Positions 39,574-49,036 of a stretch of 64,000 nt of DNA are shown here, piece after piece; positions within the stretch are counted from its first letter, which is position 1, and the number at the start of each line of letters is the position of its first letter. Source of the stretch: Clostridiales bacterium (GTDB lineage Bacteria; Bacillota; Clostridia; Saccharofermentanales; Saccharofermentanaceae); NCBI GenBank assembly GCA_017940895.1, contig JAGAXM010000006.1, positions 83,045 to 147,044 of the forward strand. The letters are read 5' to 3'. The notes beneath the pieces were generated by a model. It was not told where the DNA came from. It did not search any database and saw only the letters and a program-made list of their open reading frames with translations. The translations under genes and the position numbers were made by a program.

Positions 39574-42207
39574 TCACTTCTTGTGAGCGATAGCAGCCTG
39601 TGCAGCAGCAAGTCTTGCGATCGGCACACGGAAAGGTGAGCAGGATACATAATCAAGACCGATTGCATCACAGAACTCAACGGATGAAGGATCACCGCCG
39701 TGCTCGCCGCAGATACCGATGTGGAGGTTCGGATTAACGGGCTTGCCCAAGTCGATAGCCATCTTCATGAGCTTGCCGACACCTGTCTGATCGAGCTTTG
39801 CAAACGGATCAGCCTCGAAGATCTTCATATCGTAGTAAGCATCGAGGAACTTGCCTGCGTCGTCTCTTGAGAAGCCGAATGTCATCTGTGTAAGGTCGTT
39901 AGTACCGAAGCAGAAGAAGTCAGCGTTCTTAGCGATCTCGTCAGCTGTGAGAGCAGCTCTCGGGATCTCGATCATTGTACCTACTTCGTACTTGATGTCG
40001 GAACCTGCGCTCTTGATCTCCTCGTCAGCTGTTGCAACGACGATATCCTTAACGAACTTCAATTCCTTAACATCACCTACGAGAGGGATCATGATCTCAG
40101 GCTCGATATTCCAGTCAGGGTGCTTAGCCTTAACGTTGATGGCAGCACGGATAACGGCCTTTGTCTGCATCTTTGCAATCTCAGGATATGTAACTGAGAG
40201 ACGGCATCCTCTGTGACCCATCATCGGGTTGAACTCATGGAGAGAAGAGATGATGTTCTTGATGTCAGCTACTGTCTTATGCTTCTTGTTAGCGAGCTTC
40301 TCGATCTCAATCTCAGTTGTGGGAACGAACTCGTGGAGCGGGGGATCCAGGAAACGGATTGTTACGGGATAACCCTCGAGAGCCTCATAAAGAGCCTCGA
40401 AGTCGCTCTGCTGCATAGGCAGGATGATGTCGAGAGCTTCCTCTCTCTCCTCAACTGTCTCGGAGCAGATCATCTCACGGAATGCATCGATTCTGCCCTC
40501 ACCGAAGAACATGTGCTCTGTACGGCAAAGACCGATGCCCTCGGCACCGAGCTCACGTGCCTTCTTGGCATCTGCGGGTGTATCAGCATTTGTACGTACG
40601 CCCATTCTCTTGAACTCATCAGCCCAAGCCATGATGCGGCCGAAGTAACCGTTGTTGGGATCAGCATCTACCTGAGCGATAGCTCCGTCATAGATGTTAC
40701 CTGTTGAACCGTCGAGAGAGATGATGTCGCCCTCGTGGAACTCCTTGCCTGCGAGTGTGAATCTCTTGTGCTCCTCATCCATTGCGATCTCGCCGCATCC
40801 GGATACGCAGCACTCACCCATTCCTCTTGCAACTACTGCAGCGTGGGATGTCATACCGCCTCTTACTGTGAGGATACCCTCTGCGGACTTCATTCCGGAG
40901 ATGTCCTCAGGAGATGTCTCGAGTCTTACGAGGATTACCTTCTCGCCTCTGTTGTGCCACTCAACTGCATCTTCTGCTGTGAATACGATCTTACCGCATG
41001 CAGCTCCGGGAGATGCACCGAGGCCCTTGCCGATTGCCTCAGCAGCCTTAAGAGCAGCGGGATCGAACTGAGGGTGAAGGAGTGTATCGAGGTTACGGGG
41101 GTCGATCATTGCAACAACCTCTTCAGGAGTTCTCATGCCCTCGTCAACGAGGTCACATGCGATCTTCATGGCAGCCTGTGCTGTTCTCTTACCGTTTCTT
41201 GTCTGAAGCATGTAGAGCTTGCCTGCTTCAACAGTGAACTCCATATCCTGCATGTCTCTATAGTGGTTCTCAAGGATATTGCATACATCAGTGAACTGCT
41301 TGAATGCACCGGGGAACTTCTGCTCCATCTCGGAGATGTGCATAGGTGTTCTTACACCTGCAACAACGTCCTCGCCCTGAGCGTTTGTAAGGAACTCACC
41401 GAAAAGACCCTTGTTACCGGTAGCAGGATCTCTTGTGAAAGCAACACCCGTACCGCAGTCATCACCCATGTTACCGAAAGCCATGGACTGAACGTTAACG
41501 GCAGTACCCCATGAATAAGGGATATCGTTGTCTCTTCTGTAGATGTTTGCTCTGGGGTTATCCCATGAACGGAATACAGCCTTGATAGCGCCCATGAGCT
41601 GTTCCTTAGGATCTGTCGGGAAATCGGAACCGATCTTAGCCTTGTACTCAGCCTTGAACTGGTTAGCGAGCTCCTGAAGATCGCCTGCTGTAAGGTCAAC
41701 GTCCTGTGTAACCTTACGGGAAGCCTTCATCTTATCGATAAGCTCCTCGAAGTACTTCTTTCCGACTTCCATAACAACGTCGGAATACATCTGGATGAAT
41801 CTTCTGTAGCAGTCCCAAGCCCATCTGGGGTTGCCGGACTTCTTAGCGATAACGCCTACAACGTCTTCGTTAAGACCGAGGTTAAGAATTGTATCCATCA
41901 TTCCGGGCATCGATGCTCTTGCACCTGATCTTACGGAAACAAGGAGAGGGTTCTCGAGGTCGCCGAACTTCTTACCGGTGATCTCCTCGAGCTTCGTAAT
42001 GTACTCCATGATCTGAGCCTGTATCTCGTCATTGATCTGACGACCGTCCTCATAATACTGAGTACAAGCCTCTGTAGAGATCGTGAAGCCCTGAGGAACA
42101 GGAAGTCCCAAGTTTGTCATCTCGGCGAGGTTTGCACCCTTACCACCGAGCAGTTCGCGCATGTTTCCGTTGCCCTCGGAAAACAGATAAATGTACTTCT
42201 TAGCCAT
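39574..42207 (-). CDS. ppdK: Pyruvate, phosphate dikinase
   Basis: PPDK interconverts pyruvate, ATP and Pi with PEP, AMP and PPi. In many Clostridia it replaces or supplements pyruvate kinase. The N-terminal ATP-grasp begins LFSEGNGNMRELLGGKGANL, the phosphohistidine domain carries GGMTSHAAVVARGMG with the catalytic His, and the TIM barrel includes GLCRTEHMF and the catalytic Cys region GICGEHGGDPSS. The 877 residues are full length. Codon bias suggests high expression. It follows glyS by 69 bp, with AAAGGCGGGC before ATG 42207. Confidence 0.98.
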   Translation of the reverse strand: MAKKYIYLFSEGNGNMRELLGGKGANLAEMTNLGLPVPQGFTISTEACTQYYEDGRQINDEIQAQIMEYITKLEEITGKKFGDLENPLLVSVRSGARASMPGMMDTILNLGLNEDVVGVIAKKSGNPRWAWDCYRRFIQMYSDVVMEVGKKYFEELIDKMKASRKVTQDVDLTAGDLQELANQFKAEYKAKIGSDFPTDPKEQLMGAIKAVFRSWDNPRANIYRRDNDIPYSWGTAVNVQSMAFGNMGDDCGTGVAFTRDPATGNKGLFGEFLTNAQGEDVVAGVRTPMHISEMEQKFPGAFKQFTDVCNILENHYRDMQDMEFTVEAGKLYMLQTRNGKRTAQAAMKIACDLVDEGMRTPEEVVAMIDPRNLDTLLHPQFDPAALKAAEAIGKGLGASPGAACGKIVFTAEDAVEWHNRGEKVILVRLETSPEDISGMKSAEGILTVRGGMTSHAAVVARGMGECCVSGCGEIAMDEEHKRFTLAGKEFHEGDIISLDGSTGNIYDGAIAQVDADPNNGYFGRIMAWADEFKRMGVRTNADTPADAKKARELGAEGIGLCRTEHMFFGEGRIDAFREMICSETVEEREEALDIILPMQQSDFEALYEALEGYPVTIRFLDPPLHEFVPTTEIEIEKLANKKHKTVADIKNIISSLHEFNPMMGHRGCRLSVTYPEIAKMQTKAVIRAAINVKAKHPDWNIEPEIMIPLVGDVKELKFVKDIVVATADEEIKSAGSDIKYEVGTMIEIPRAALTADEIAKNADFFCFGTNDLTQMTFGFSRDDAGKFLDAYYDMKIFEADPFAKLDQTGVGKLMKMAIDLGKPVNPNLHIGICGEHGGDPSSVEFCDAIGLDYVSCSPFRVPIARLAAAQAAIAHKK

Positions 42208-42276
42208 TTAATTGCCCGCCTTTCTAATTGTTGTTGTTATTTCCCAAGCCATTGCTTATTGAAATCAGTTAAAAGA

Positions 42277-43692
42277 TCAAAAATCGAATTTGCCCTCGAA
42301 GAATTCTGCTACCTTGTCGATAGGGAATCTGATGTTGCCGGGCTCATACTCGACATTCTTCATGGAATCTCTTTCTCTAATGGTAACACAATTGTCGTTC
42401 TCGGAATCAAAATCGTATACGACGCAGTAAGGTGTACCGATCTCGTCCTGTCTTCTGTAACGCTTACCGATGCTCTGACGGTCATCGAGCTCGCACATGT
42501 ACTTCTTGGACAGGGACTCGAACAGAGGCATAACCTTATCCGTAAGCTTAGCCGACAGAGGCAGGATACCTACCTTGATCGGAGCGAGGAACGGATGGAA
42601 ATGCATTACGTTTCTTACGTCGCCGCCCTCAAGCTGCTCCTCTTCGAAAGCGGAACACAGGAATGCGAGAGTAACACGGTCTGCACCGAGCGAAGGCTCG
42701 ATAACATAAGGGATGTACTTCTCGTTCTTCGCGGGATCAAAGTAAGAAAGATCCTGCTTAGAGAATTCCATATGCTGCTTAAGGTCGTAATCGGTTCTGT
42801 CAGCGATACCCCACAGCTCGCCCCAGTCCGTGAACGGGAAAGCGAACTCGAAGTCTGTCGTTGCTCTCGAATAGAAAGCAAGCTCTTCCTTGGAGTGATC
42901 TCTTGTACGAAGCTCCTCTTCCTTGATACCGAGGGAAGTAAGCCAGTTCTTACAGAAGCTCTTCCAGTAGTCGAACCACTCGAGGTCAGTACCGGGCTCG
43001 CAGAAGAACTCAAGCTCCATCTGCTCGAACTCACGTGTACGGAAGATGAAGTTACCGGGTGTGATCTCGTTACGGAATGACTTACCGATCTGGCAGATAC
43101 CGAACGGGATCTTCTTACGGGAAGATCTCTGAACGTTGCCGAAGTTAACGAAGATACCCTGAGCTGTCTCAGGTCTTAAGTAAACCTCACTCGAAGAATC
43201 CTCGGTAACACCGACGAATGTCTTGAACATGAGGTTGAACTTTCTTATGTCTGTGAAGTTATGACCTCCGCATACGGGACAGGGAATGTTCTTCTCTCTG
43301 ATATATGATACGAGGTCTTCGGGCTCCATACCCTCAACGGATACGTCCGTTACGTTATTCTCTTTGTTCCAATCCTCTACGAGATTGTCTGCTCTGTGTC
43401 TTGCCTTGCACTGCTTGCAGTCGATCAAAGGATCGGAGAAGCCGCCTACGTGACCGGAAGCGACCCATGTTTTGGGGTTCATGATGATAGCAGCGTCGAG
43501 ACCTACGTTATAAGGACTCTCCTGAACGAACTTCTTCCACCATGCAGCCTTTACGTTGTTCTTAAGCTGAACTCCGAGCGGGCCGTAATCCCACGAATTC
43601 GCGAGACCTCCGTAGATATCGGAACCCGGATATACAAATCCTCTTGTCTTGGCAAGGGATACGATCTTGTCCATCTTCTCTGAATTAGACAT
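42277..43692 (-). CDS. glyS: Glycyl-tRNA synthetase, single-chain (alpha2) type
   Basis: This class II synthetase of the eukaryote/archaeal-like homodimeric type has 471 residues. Motif 1 is near [16 protein letters not shown], motif 2 gives [25 protein letters not shown] and motif 3 is [14 protein letters not shown]. It carries the insert with cysteines CKQC and CPVC. It is 12 bp downstream of rpoZ and is probably in the yicC-remA-gmk-rpoZ transcript. Confidence 0.97.
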   Translation of the reverse strand: MSNSEKMDKIVSLAKTRGFVYPGSDIYGGLANSWDYGPLGVQLKNNVKAAWWKKFVQESPYNVGLDAAIIMNPKTWVASGHVGGFSDPLIDCKQCKARHRADNLVEDWNKENNVTDVSVEGMEPEDLVSYIREKNIPCPVCGGHNFTDIRKFNLMFKTFVGVTEDSSSEVYLRPETAQGIFVNFGNVQRSSRKKIPFGICQIGKSFRNEITPGNFIFRTREFEQMELEFFCEPGTDLEWFDYWKSFCKNWLTSLGIKEEELRTRDHSKEELAFYSRATTDFEFAFPFTDWGELWGIADRTDYDLKQHMEFSKQDLSYFDPAKNEKYIPYVIEPSLGADRVTLAFLCSAFEEEQLEGGDVRNVMHFHPFLAPIKVGILPLSAKLTDKVMPLFESLSKKYMCELDDRQSIGKRYRRQDEIGTPYCVVYDFDSENDNCVTIRERDSMKNVEYEPGNIRFPIDKVAEFFEGKFDF

Positions 43693-43704
43693 CTGCCGCT
43701 CTCC

Positions 43705-44115
43705 TTACTCTTCGATAGTCTCTGCATCCTCAGCTTCTGCGGAAGCCTCGGAAATGATATCAACAGAAGCGGTCTCAGCCTGGATCTGCTCGTTATAGAC
43801 CATATCAGCAGCCTGAGCGTCTCTTCTGAACATCTCCTTCTGCTCCTTAGCCTTCTTCTCAGCCTCGATGGCAAGTCTTGCTTCTCTTGTAAGAGGAACA
43901 GTGTACTCGCTCTTGGGAAGATTGCCCTTAACTCCTACTACCTTACCCTCAAGGATCTCCTTGCAGGCAAGGGAAACGGCATTATCTGCCTGATCGGGGA
44001 TCATCGGCTGAGCGCCTTCAACGATCTGGCTTGCTCTCTTGCTTACGAGAACAGCGAGCTCGTAAGCGCAGCTTGCCTTGGGTAACAACTGTTCAAGTGT
44101 GGGATCTGTCAACAT
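43705..44115 (-). CDS. rpoZ: RNA polymerase omega subunit
   Basis: Omega assists assembly of the beta-prime subunit and can be a ppGpp-related site in some bacteria. The conserved helical core is at the start: DPTLEQLLPKASCAYELAVL, VSKRASQIVEG and SLACKEILEGKV. A C-terminal Lys/Glu/Ala-rich acidic tail of about 60 residues extends the protein to 136, longer than most omegas. Its neighbours gmk and remA are the typical clostridial ones. Confidence 0.93.
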   Translation of the reverse strand: MLTDPTLEQLLPKASCAYELAVLVSKRASQIVEGAQPMIPDQADNAVSLACKEILEGKVVGVKGNLPKSEYTVPLTREARLAIEAEKKAKEQKEMFRRDAQAADMVYNEQIQAETASVDIISEASAEAEDAETIEE

Positions 44116-44118
44116 TTC

Positions 44119-44745
44119 TCATTTACCTTCCATTTCTTTATTTATTTTCAATACATCTTCCAAAAGGTCTATATTACGTGCACATCTGCATTTCTCTGCT
44201 TTGATGATGGCCAGTATCTTATTCGCAGCTTCCTCGATGTCGTCATTAACTACAACATAATCGAAGTGTCCGACATAGTTCGTCTCCTGCCTTGCCATCT
44301 CGAGTCTGGCATTGATCGCCTCATCGGAATCCGTTCCTCTGCCGCGAAGTCTCTTCTCGAGTTCCTCATACGAAGGAGCAAGAAGGAAGATCGTTACGCT
44401 CTGCTCGAAGTTCTCCTTAAGAGCCATGCTTCCTGCGATGGTAAGATCCATGAGAACGTCCGTTCCTGCTTCACTCATATCCTGAAGTGCGACCGTGGGA
44501 GTTCCGTAGTAGTTGCCGACGAATTCATCGTACTCGATTATCTCTCCCTCTTCGTACATCTTCATGAACTCTTCCTTGGACTTGAAGTAATAATCGACTC
44601 CGTCCTTCTCACCCTCTCTGGGTTCTCTCGTTGTAACAGATATGGATGTTCCGAATGACTGATCTTTCTCCTTTACTCTGGCTAGGACCGATCCTTTGCC
44701 TGTGCCCGAAGGTCCGGATATTGATACCAACAAACCTTTTGCCAT
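44119..44745 (-). CDS. gmk: Guanylate kinase
   Basis: Gmk phosphorylates GMP to GDP. The P-loop SGPSGTGKGS is near the N-terminus, with the GMP-binding VTTREPREGEKDGVDYYF and the lid region following. The 208 residues match the family. It lies between remA (3 bp) and rpoZ (3 bp), so it is co-transcribed. Confidence 0.97.
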   Translation of the reverse strand: MAKGLLVSISGPSGTGKGSVLARVKEKDQSFGTSISVTTREPREGEKDGVDYYFKSKEEFMKMYEEGEIIEYDEFVGNYYGTPTVALQDMSEAGTDVLMDLTIAGSMALKENFEQSVTIFLLAPSYEELEKRLRGRGTDSDEAINARLEMARQETNYVGHFDYVVVNDDIEEAANKILAIIKAEKCRCARNIDLLEDVLKINKEMEGK

Positions 44746-44748
44746 AAG

Positions 44749-44982
44749 TTATTCCTCCATATTTTTTCTTACGACTGCTACCTCGAGGGCGCTCGTCACT
44801 ATATGATCACTGTCCATGATAAGTACGCTTCTGCACTTCTTGCCCGCACAACAGTCGACCAGCATCGCCCTGTCACGAGCCTCCTGCATCATTCGTCTTA
44901 TCGGCGCCGAATCGGCTGATGCGACGGCAAGCACTCTTGATGATGCCGCTATATTGCCTCCGCCGATGTCTGCAAACTTCAT
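44749..44982 (-). CDS. remA: RemA-like DUF370 DNA-binding regulator
   Basis: The 77-residue protein belongs to the RemA/DUF370 family: an N-terminal GGGNIAASSRVLAVASADSA and a central RDRAMLVDCCAGKKCRSVLI. In Bacillus RemA activates biofilm-matrix and osmoprotection genes. In Clostridia it is nearly always encoded between yicC and gmk, as here. Whether it has the same targets is unknown. Confidence 0.9.
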   Translation of the reverse strand: MKFADIGGGNIAASSRVLAVASADSAPIRRMMQEARDRAMLVDCCAGKKCRSVLIMDSDHIVTSALEVAVVRKNMEE

Positions 44983-45000
44983 TTACCTTCTATCCCCCGA

Positions 45001-45888
45001 TCAGACCAGATTCTGGATCTGCTCCCTCATCGCCTCGATGATATTCTTCATCAGAAGAACACGGTTCGTGATCTCAAGGTCGTTGGCCTTGGATCCGATG
45101 GTATTGGTCTCGCGGTTGATCTCCTGGATAAGGAAATCCATCTTCTTACCCACGAGAGCATCCTCAGTGAGGATCCTTCTTCCCTGCGAAAAGTGACTGA
45201 GGAGTCTTTTAAGCTCTTCGTCTATCGCACACTTATCGGCAAACACCGCTACTTCCGCCGCGATCCTTGCCTCGTCATAGAAAGCCTTATTGTTGTCGGA
45301 CAAAAGCTCGTCGATCCTGTCGGACAGTCTCGCCCTGTACTCGGTAACAACCAGGGGAGCGCGTACATCTATCTCATCGCGAAGCTTCTCGAGCTCACCT
45401 ATCTTGCCTAAGATATCCGAAGCGAGATTTGCGCCTTCAACGGCTCTCATCTCCTGCATTCCGTTCAAAGCCTCGATTGCCGTCTGCTCAAGCTCGGCAT
45501 AGATCTGATCCTCATCGACCTGTCCCTGTCTTGCGGTAATTACATCCGGGAACAAAGCGAGTCTCGAAGCATTGACGTCATCCGCCCTCCCCGTGATCTG
45601 TGCGATATTGGCAACTGCATCGGAATATGCCTTAACGAGACTCGTATTAACTGCAACTTCGGAAGAGCCTTCCGTGTTGTCATCGAAGCTTATGAATACA
45701 TCGACCTTGCCTCTTACGAGGGTGTCGGAGATAAGCTTTCTGATCTTCGCATCAGCGAAGTTGAAGACCTTGGGCATCCTTATGTTCACATCGCAGAAAC
45801 GGCTGTTTACCGATTTGATCTCGACTGAGTAGCGTCTTGTATCGAAGAACTTCTCGCTTCGGCCGAAGCCTGTCATGCTGTGTGCCAT
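45001..45888 (-). CDS. YicC/YloC-family endoribonuclease
   Basis: The family signature SMTGFGRSE is at the N-terminus, and the C-terminus carries the conserved ELKRLLSHFSQGRRIL, GKKMDFLIQEINRETNTIGSK and IKNLI-like end. Members are endoribonucleases implicated in sRNA and mRNA turnover. I start at ATG 45888, 6 nt after GGAGG; upstream in-frame starts fall in the structured leader. It has 295 residues and heads the yicC-remA-gmk-rpoZ-glyS cluster. Confidence 0.9.
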   Translation of the reverse strand: MAHSMTGFGRSEKFFDTRRYSVEIKSVNSRFCDVNIRMPKVFNFADAKIRKLISDTLVRGKVDVFISFDDNTEGSSEVAVNTSLVKAYSDAVANIAQITGRADDVNASRLALFPDVITARQGQVDEDQIYAELEQTAIEALNGMQEMRAVEGANLASDILGKIGELEKLRDEIDVRAPLVVTEYRARLSDRIDELLSDNNKAFYDEARIAAEVAVFADKCAIDEELKRLLSHFSQGRRILTEDALVGKKMDFLIQEINRETNTIGSKANDLEITNRVLLMKNIIEAMREQIQNLV

Positions 45889-45913
45889 CCGTACCTCCAG
45901 GTTCATAAAGATG

Positions 45914-45955
45914 AAAAGAGCCTGCAACGAAGCATATACTTCGCCAAACAGGCTC
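45914..45955 (-). promoter_or_regulatory. Terminator-like hairpin in the yicC leader (candidate attenuator)
   Basis: On the minus strand GAGCCTG (45955-45949) pairs with CAGGCTC (45924-45918), enclosing CGAAG/CTTCG, and four T follow. It lies after the yicC promoter and before its ribosome site, so it may attenuate the operon, or it may also end the metallophosphoesterase transcript. Confidence 0.6.
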
Positions 45956-45971
45956 GTTCTCCCGTTTTCAA

Positions 45972-46000
45972 ATTATATTATATATAGGCTTAAATGGCAA
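45972..46000 (-). promoter_or_regulatory. Promoter of the yicC-remA-gmk-rpoZ operon
   Basis: On the minus strand TTGCCA (46000-45995), 17 nt, TATAAT (45977-45972). Initiation is expected near 45965, about 10 nt before the leader hairpin. Confidence 0.75.
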
Positions 46001-46011
46001 CAAAAATATGT

Positions 46012-46725
46012 TCACAAAACCCGCAAAGGCCTGTATTTTAAGTAGTCCGCGGCCACACAAAAATATTTCACACCGCTTCTTTCACCTTCGATGATCTGTG
46101 CATGGGCACGCCCGTGAAGGTGACCGTAAAGACATATATCCACCTCGCCGCTGCCCTCGATCAGATCTGAGCAGTCACACGAGGAACCGTTCCTGCCGTA
46201 AGGAGGAAAATGGATCATCAGAATATGCGGGAGCTTATGCTCTGGATCCGCCTTGTGAATGCTGTCGAGACAGATCTTAAGACGCTCGATCTCCCTGTTA
46301 TGGATCTTGACGTCTTCTGCAGTGACACCGTCATCCTCGAGTCTTTTCCAGCCGCGTGTACCGGCAACAACAGCTTCACCGCTTACATATGCGTCGGACT
46401 TAAGAAGAGTAATCGAATCAAACCCCTTGCCCGCGAGTATCTTGTTCATCTTCGAGACCGTACCCCACCAGTAATCATGATTGCCTCTCGTGGCAACCTT
46501 CTTTCCCGGAAGCGCATTTATGAATTCGAAGTCTTTATCCGCCTGCTCAAGATATGTCGCCCACGACAGATCACCGGGAAGAAGATACAGATCATCCTCC
46601 CCTACGACTGAGGAATTCTCCCTGATGCGGTTCATATAATCCTTCCAGGAGTCACCGAATACTTCCATGGTCTTCTCAGGGTTATCGAGAGCCAGATGCA
46701 GGTCTCCCATCGCGTAGACAGCCAT
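46012..46725 (-). CDS. Calcineurin-like metallophosphoesterase
   Basis: The protein has 237 residues with the family metal-binding motifs GDLHL, LLPGDLSW, RGNHDYWW, a His in MIHFPP and YGHLHGRAH. Members hydrolyse phosphoesters in nucleotides or phosphoproteins; the substrate is unknown. It is translationally coupled to uvrC by a TGATG overlap. Confidence 0.9.
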   Translation of the reverse strand: MAVYAMGDLHLALDNPEKTMEVFGDSWKDYMNRIRENSSVVGEDDLYLLPGDLSWATYLEQADKDFEFINALPGKKVATRGNHDYWWGTVSKMNKILAGKGFDSITLLKSDAYVSGEAVVAGTRGWKRLEDDGVTAEDVKIHNREIERLKICLDSIHKADPEHKLPHILMIHFPPYGRNGSSCDCSDLIEGSGEVDICLYGHLHGRAHAQIIEGERSGVKYFCVAADYLKYRPLRVL

Positions 46726-48602
46726 CAGTCTTCCTCCTCCCTGTGAAAGTAATCGTAGATCATGTGCGCATCAGTCTCGCTTATGCCTTTAACTTCTTTC
46801 AGCGTATCTAATCCCGCTTCCTCAACGGCTTTGATCGAACCGAGAGCCGTAAGCAGTGCTTTGCGCTTGGCGGGACCGATACCCTTGATGTTCTCGAGCT
46901 TATAGCGAATGTTGCGCTTTGTCGAGAGTTTCTTCTGATATGTTATCGCGAATCTGTGGACCTCATTCTGAACCGCAGACAGGAATCTGAGCAGAACGAT
47001 CTCATCGTCCGAAGGCTCCTTCTTATCCAGAAGGAACTCCGTGCCGTCCTCGAGCACCACGCCCGCGGTCCTGTGTCTTGAGTTCTTGAACATACCGACC
47101 ATCTTGATATCGCGGGGAAGTTCAAGCGAGTGTACTACCGAAGCCACCGCGGAAAGCTGTCCCTTGCCGCCGTCGACAAGAATTATGTCCGGATACTCGA
47201 AGCCGTCCTTATCATCATGTTTGAACCTTCTTGTCAAAGTCTCACGCATCGACGCGAAGTCATCCTGCGTCTGCACTGTCTTCATCTTGAACAGCCTGTA
47301 GGACTGACGGTCGGGCCTTCCGTCCTTAAAGACGACCATGCCCGAGCATATATCATCGTTGCCGAGGTTACTGATGTCGTAGGACTCCGCCCTGTGAAGA
47401 GTGTCCGCGGGGACTTTGAGCATCTTCTCGAGGATACGCATGCCGGCTTGCGGATCCGCCTGAGCACCGCCGCCTCTTAGGATACGTCTTACCATCATCT
47501 CCTGCGCGTTAAGCGTTGCCATCTTAAGAAGGTCGTTCATCTCGCCTCTCTCGGGAGTATAAACGCGGACCTTATGTCCCGCCTCTTCCGTCATGAACTC
47601 TTCAAGAAGCGAAGCATCCTCCCTCTCATCCAAAGCAGGTACGAGTATTGTCGAAGGTATGGCAGAGCTTCCGGGGTAGTACTGCGTAATGAAGCCCGTA
47701 ACAAGCTCGGTAACGGACGGCAGGTCTCCGGACATAAAATATGTCGACGAACCGACGATCCTTCCCGAACGGAGCTCGAGCTTCCTGACACAGGTCTCTC
47801 CGGCCTGTGAATAAATACCGATCGCATCGACATCGCGCTCTATCTTCTGGAACACACGCTGATCCTTTGTTATCGCATCGAGAGCCGCAAGCCTGTCACG
47901 GATCGCCGCCGCCCTCTCGAAATCGAGGTTCTCGGACGCCTCCTCCATCTGTTCCTGAAGCTGCTTCTTGATGCCGTCGTAACGACCTTCAAAAAAAGCG
48001 ACTATATCGAATATCATCTGCCTGTATTCACTCGATGATACATTGCCGCTGCACGGCGCCATGCACTTACCGATGTGGTAGTTAAGACAAGGTCTTTCCT
48101 TGCCGATGTCACGGGGGAAAACTTTGCTGCAGCGCTTCAGCGGGAAGATCTGCTCTATAGCCTTCATGGTGTTATAAAGGTCGCCTCCCATGTAGGGACC
48201 GTAGTAGCGCGCGCCCGCTTTCTTAGCCTTCTCGTCGGGACGGAAAGCTTTGAACACACGCGGATATTCTTCATTAAGAGTGATGCATACATACGGGTAT
48301 GCTTTGTCGTCACGGAGCAGGATATTGTACTGCGGCATGTACCGCTTAATGAGGTTCGACTCGAGAAGCAAAGCCTCGGTCTCGGATCCCACCACCACAT
48401 ACTCGAAGTCGGCAACGTGGGATACCATCGCGGCTACCTTCGGATGCGTTATCCTTCCGCCTCCGAAGTAGGACCTTAATCTGTTACGCAGCTTCTTTGC
48501 TTTTCCGACATAAATAACAGATCCCGAAGCATCCTTCATCAGGTATACTCCGGGACTCATAGGTACTGTATCAAGTCTTGCGTCGAATCTTTCTTCGCTC
48601 AT
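46725..48602 (-). CDS. uvrC: Excinuclease ABC subunit C
   Basis: UvrC makes both incisions in nucleotide excision repair. The 625 residues show the N-terminal GIY-YIG domain (SPGVYLMKDASGSVIYVGKA), the UVR motif (QMEEASENLDFERAAAIRDR), the RNase H-like 5' incision domain (SYDISNLGNDDICSGMVVF, VDGGKGQL) and a terminal helix-hairpin-helix (NIKGIGPAKRKALLTALG). It follows the HPr-like gene by 15 bp, with AAAGGTG before ATG 48602. Confidence 0.97.
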   Translation of the reverse strand: MSEERFDARLDTVPMSPGVYLMKDASGSVIYVGKAKKLRNRLRSYFGGGRITHPKVAAMVSHVADFEYVVVGSETEALLLESNLIKRYMPQYNILLRDDKAYPYVCITLNEEYPRVFKAFRPDEKAKKAGARYYGPYMGGDLYNTMKAIEQIFPLKRCSKVFPRDIGKERPCLNYHIGKCMAPCSGNVSSSEYRQMIFDIVAFFEGRYDGIKKQLQEQMEEASENLDFERAAAIRDRLAALDAITKDQRVFQKIERDVDAIGIYSQAGETCVRKLELRSGRIVGSSTYFMSGDLPSVTELVTGFITQYYPGSSAIPSTILVPALDEREDASLLEEFMTEEAGHKVRVYTPERGEMNDLLKMATLNAQEMMVRRILRGGGAQADPQAGMRILEKMLKVPADTLHRAESYDISNLGNDDICSGMVVFKDGRPDRQSYRLFKMKTVQTQDDFASMRETLTRRFKHDDKDGFEYPDIILVDGGKGQLSAVASVVHSLELPRDIKMVGMFKNSRHRTAGVVLEDGTEFLLDKKEPSDDEIVLLRFLSAVQNEVHRFAITYQKKLSTKRNIRYKLENIKGIGPAKRKALLTALGSIKAVEEAGLDTLKEVKGISETDAHMIYDYFHREEED

Positions 48603-48617
48603 GCACCTTTCAATTCA

Positions 48618-48881
48618 TCATACCTTCGGGTCCTTTAAGTATTCTATCAGAGAATTGACCGCTTCGGTTGAATCAGTGCCGTCTGCCGTGATCGTAATCT
48701 CGGAGCCGTTATCAATGCCCAGAGACATAACTCCGAGTAGGCTCTTGGCGTTCGCTCTGTGACCGTCCTTTACGATGTAAACCGTGCTTCTGAAATCAGA
48801 TGCCTTCTGTACGAGCATGGCTACAGCCTTCATCTGAAGGTCTGCTGCACCGCAATTGAAAATGACTTTATCTTCCGTCAT
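48618..48881 (-). CDS. HPr-like protein with Gln in place of the active His (Crh-like)
   Basis: This 87-residue HPr fold protein keeps MLVQKAS and the Ser46-type regulatory site in NAKSLLGVMSLG, but the PTS active segment GLHARPA reads DLQMKAV. The phosphotransfer His is Gln and the following Arg is Lys. Bacillus Crh likewise has Gln at this position and acts only as a regulatory partner of CcpA after Ser46 phosphorylation. By analogy this is probably a regulatory, non-PTS protein. I start at ATG 48881, 4 nt after GAGAGG; the longer frame is non-coding leader. Confidence 0.82.
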   Translation of the reverse strand: MTEDKVIFNCGAADLQMKAVAMLVQKASDFRSTVYIVKDGHRANAKSLLGVMSLGIDNGSEITITADGTDSTEAVNSLIEYLKDPKV

Positions 48882-48920
48882 AAAACCTCTCCCGAGTAAA
48901 GACTGTTTTCGTTCGTGGAA

Positions 48921-48949
48921 AGTATATTTATACGGACTTTCATAGTCAA
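48921..48949 (-). promoter_or_regulatory. Promoter of the HPr-like/uvrC operon
   Basis: On the minus strand TTGACT (48949-48944), 17 nt, TATACT (48926-48921), about 40 nt before the HPr-like start. Confidence 0.72.
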
Positions 48950-49036
48950 CAAAGGTTTTACCTTTTAAAACAATTTCGGCTTTTTTACTTAAAACCCCGT
49001 ATACAGTAGAAAGTATTTGTTTAAATTCACAACCGC

